Below are positions 4,709 through 5,749 of a DNA stretch of 5,749 bases, piece after piece. Source of the stretch: Halobacteriales archaeon (GTDB taxonomy: Archaea > Thermoplasmatota > E2 > JACPAO01 > JAHFTW01); contig JAIVGU010000044.1 of the NCBI GenBank assembly GCA_020201445.1, forward strand, positions 1-5,749, written 5' to 3'. Each line of letters starts with the position of its first letter. The first letter of the stretch is position 1. The notes under the pieces are model-generated. The model saw only the letters and a list, made by a program, of their open reading frames with translations. It searched no databases and was not told the origin of the DNA. The position numbers and the translations under genes were made by a program.

Positions 4709-5638
4709 TCAGTGCTGCGCCTGCGACTCCAGCCAGCGCTCGGCGTCGATGGCCGCCTTGCAGCCGGAGCCCGCCGCCGTGATGGCCTGCTTGTAGCGGT
4801 GGTCGTAGACGTCGCCCGCCACGAAGACCCCCTCGATGCTGGTGTAGGTGTCGTACATCCCCTCCTGCACGATGTAGCCCATCTCGTCGAGGTGGAGTTG
4901 GCCCTTGAACAGGGCGGTGTTGGGGACGTGGCCGATGGCGCTGAAGTAGCCGCCGCAGGGGAGCACCTCGACCTGGCCGGTCTTGAGGTTGCGCAGGCGG
5001 ACGCCCTCCACCTTGTCCTGCCCCAGCACCTCCTCGACGACCGTGTCCCAGCGCACCTGGATCTTGGGGTGGGCGAGGGCGCGCGCCGCCATGATCTTGC
5101 TCGCCTTGAACGCGTCGCGGCGGTGGAGGATGGTGACCTTGGTGGCGAACTTGGTGAGGAAGGTCGCCTCCTCCATCGCGGAGTCGCCGCCGCCCACGAC
5201 CACGACCTCCTTGTCCTTGAAGAAGAAGCCGTCGCAGGTGGCGCACGCCGAGACGCCGTGGCCGCGCAGCCGGGTCTCCGAGGGGATGCCGAGCCACTTG
5301 GCGCTGCTGCCGGTGGCGACGATGACGGTGCGCGCCTCGTGCGTCCCTGACGCGCTGGTGGCGGTGAAGGGGCGCCCGGTGAAGTCGACGGTGGTGGCGT
5401 CCTCGTCCTTGAAGACCGCCCCGAAGCGCTCCGCCTGCTTCCGCATCCGGTCCATCAGCTCCGGGCCGGTGACCGCCGCGGGGAAGCCGGGGTAGTTCTC
5501 GACGTCGGAGGTGATCATCAGTTGCCCGCCCGCCTCGTAGCCCGCCAGGACCAGGACCTTCAGGTTGGCGCGGGCGGCGTACAGCGCGGCGGTGCAGCCC
5601 GCGGGGCCGCTGCCGATGATGAGCACGTCGTGGGGCAC
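4709..5638 (-). CDS. trxB: Thioredoxin reductase
   Basis: This cytoplasmic flavoenzyme passes electrons from NAD(P)H through FAD and a redox disulfide to thioredoxin. At 309 aa it is normal length for the low-molecular-weight class. The FAD-binding Rossmann motif is GSGPAG (9-14), followed by GGQL (37-40) and the strand ending ATG (108-110). The redox-active site is CATC (132-135). The pyridine-nucleotide motif is GGGDSA (149-154). HRRDAF (172-177) carries the arginine pair typical of NADPH-preferring enzymes. The second FAD motif is GVFVAGDV (270-277). The start is GTG, placed just before the first beta strand, with no Shine-Dalgarno sequence and no convincing TATA box. A frame for another protein ends 46 nt upstream on the same strand, so co-transcription is possible. 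Confidence 0.95.
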   Translation of the reverse strand: MPHDVLIIGSGPAGCTAALYAARANLKVLVLAGYEAGGQLMITSDVENYPGFPAAVTGPELMDRMRKQAERFGAVFKDEDATTVDFTGRPFTATSASGTHEARTVIVATGSSAKWLGIPSETRLRGHGVSACATCDGFFFKDKEVVVVGGGDSAMEEATFLTKFATKVTILHRRDAFKASKIMAARALAHPKIQVRWDTVVEEVLGQDKVEGVRLRNLKTGQVEVLPCGGYFSAIGHVPNTALFKGQLHLDEMGYIVQEGMYDTYTSIEGVFVAGDVYDHRYKQAITAAGSGCKAAIDAERWLESQAQH

Positions 5639-5684
5639 GCGGGCGGCCAGCCGGAGGGCGTTCTTGGGGCTTTGGGGCTGGGCC

Positions 5685-5749
5685 TTAGAGGCAGTGGTAG
5701 ACCCAGTACAGGGGCGACAGGATGTGGTTCAGGTAGCACAGCGATAGGT
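5685..5749 (-). CDS. C-terminal end of a hydrophobic protein (partial)
   Basis: Only the last 20 codons and a TAA (5685-5687) are in the window; the gene continues beyond its right edge. The visible residues LSLCYLNHILSPLYWVYHCL are hydrophobic and aromatic with two cysteines, as in the last membrane helix of an integral membrane protein. Codons mostly end in G or C, consistent with coding. The frame ends 46 nt before the trxB start and points the same way. No family can be named from so little. Confidence 0.4.
   Translation of the reverse strand, partial: LSLCYLNHILSPLYWVYHCL

Noticed and set aside
4697..5350. Plus-strand open frame opposite trxB
   Set aside because: It is the antisense shadow of thioredoxin reductase, which has all its catalytic motifs on the other strand.

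Overview
The window looks like chromosomal DNA from a GC-rich archaeon, probably a euryarchaeote of the Thermoplasmatota type. The phylum is inferred; the domain call is firmer. Four things point to Archaea: a Hel308 helicase next to a KEOPS Cgi121 subunit, a tRNA-Arg with a GCG anticodon, genes that start at or near the predicted transcript 5' end with a TATA-like box about 25-27 nt upstream, and GTG starts without Shine-Dalgarno sequences.

Layout. Positions 14-365 (minus strand) hold a very small uncharacterised protein gene with its own TATA-like box, and a complete tRNA-Arg(GCG). Positions 429-3357 (minus) hold hel308 followed by cgi121. These two probably once formed a tight operon; a 183-bp inverted-repeat element (959-1141) now fills the gap between them, and it carries a copy of the 3' half of the tRNA-Arg gene. 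Divergent from hel308 is a blue-copper lipoprotein gene (3533-3886). The shared intergenic region contains a long GC-rich palindrome. Next on the plus strand is a DUF488-family gene (about 4030-4551) whose conserved N-terminus lies upstream of every usable ATG/GTG/TTG. It converges on trxB (4709-5638, minus), and the gap between the two stops is almost filled by a second inverted-repeat element (4562-4698). The window ends in the last codons of a hydrophobic protein upstream of trxB.

Functions. Hel308 acts in replication-fork repair and Cgi121 in t6A tRNA modification. The cupredoxin is a cell-surface electron carrier, TrxB supplies thiol reducing power, and the DUF488 protein is unassigned. 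Apart from hel308-cgi121 there is no single pathway here.

Most unusual content. The two intergenic elements belong to one family: both are built from 9-bp units of the form CAnGnATTn and both have inverted ends starting GAACCA. One of them encloses a tRNA-Arg fragment that begins exactly one base 3' of the anticodon. I found no CRISPR array, transposase or defence system.
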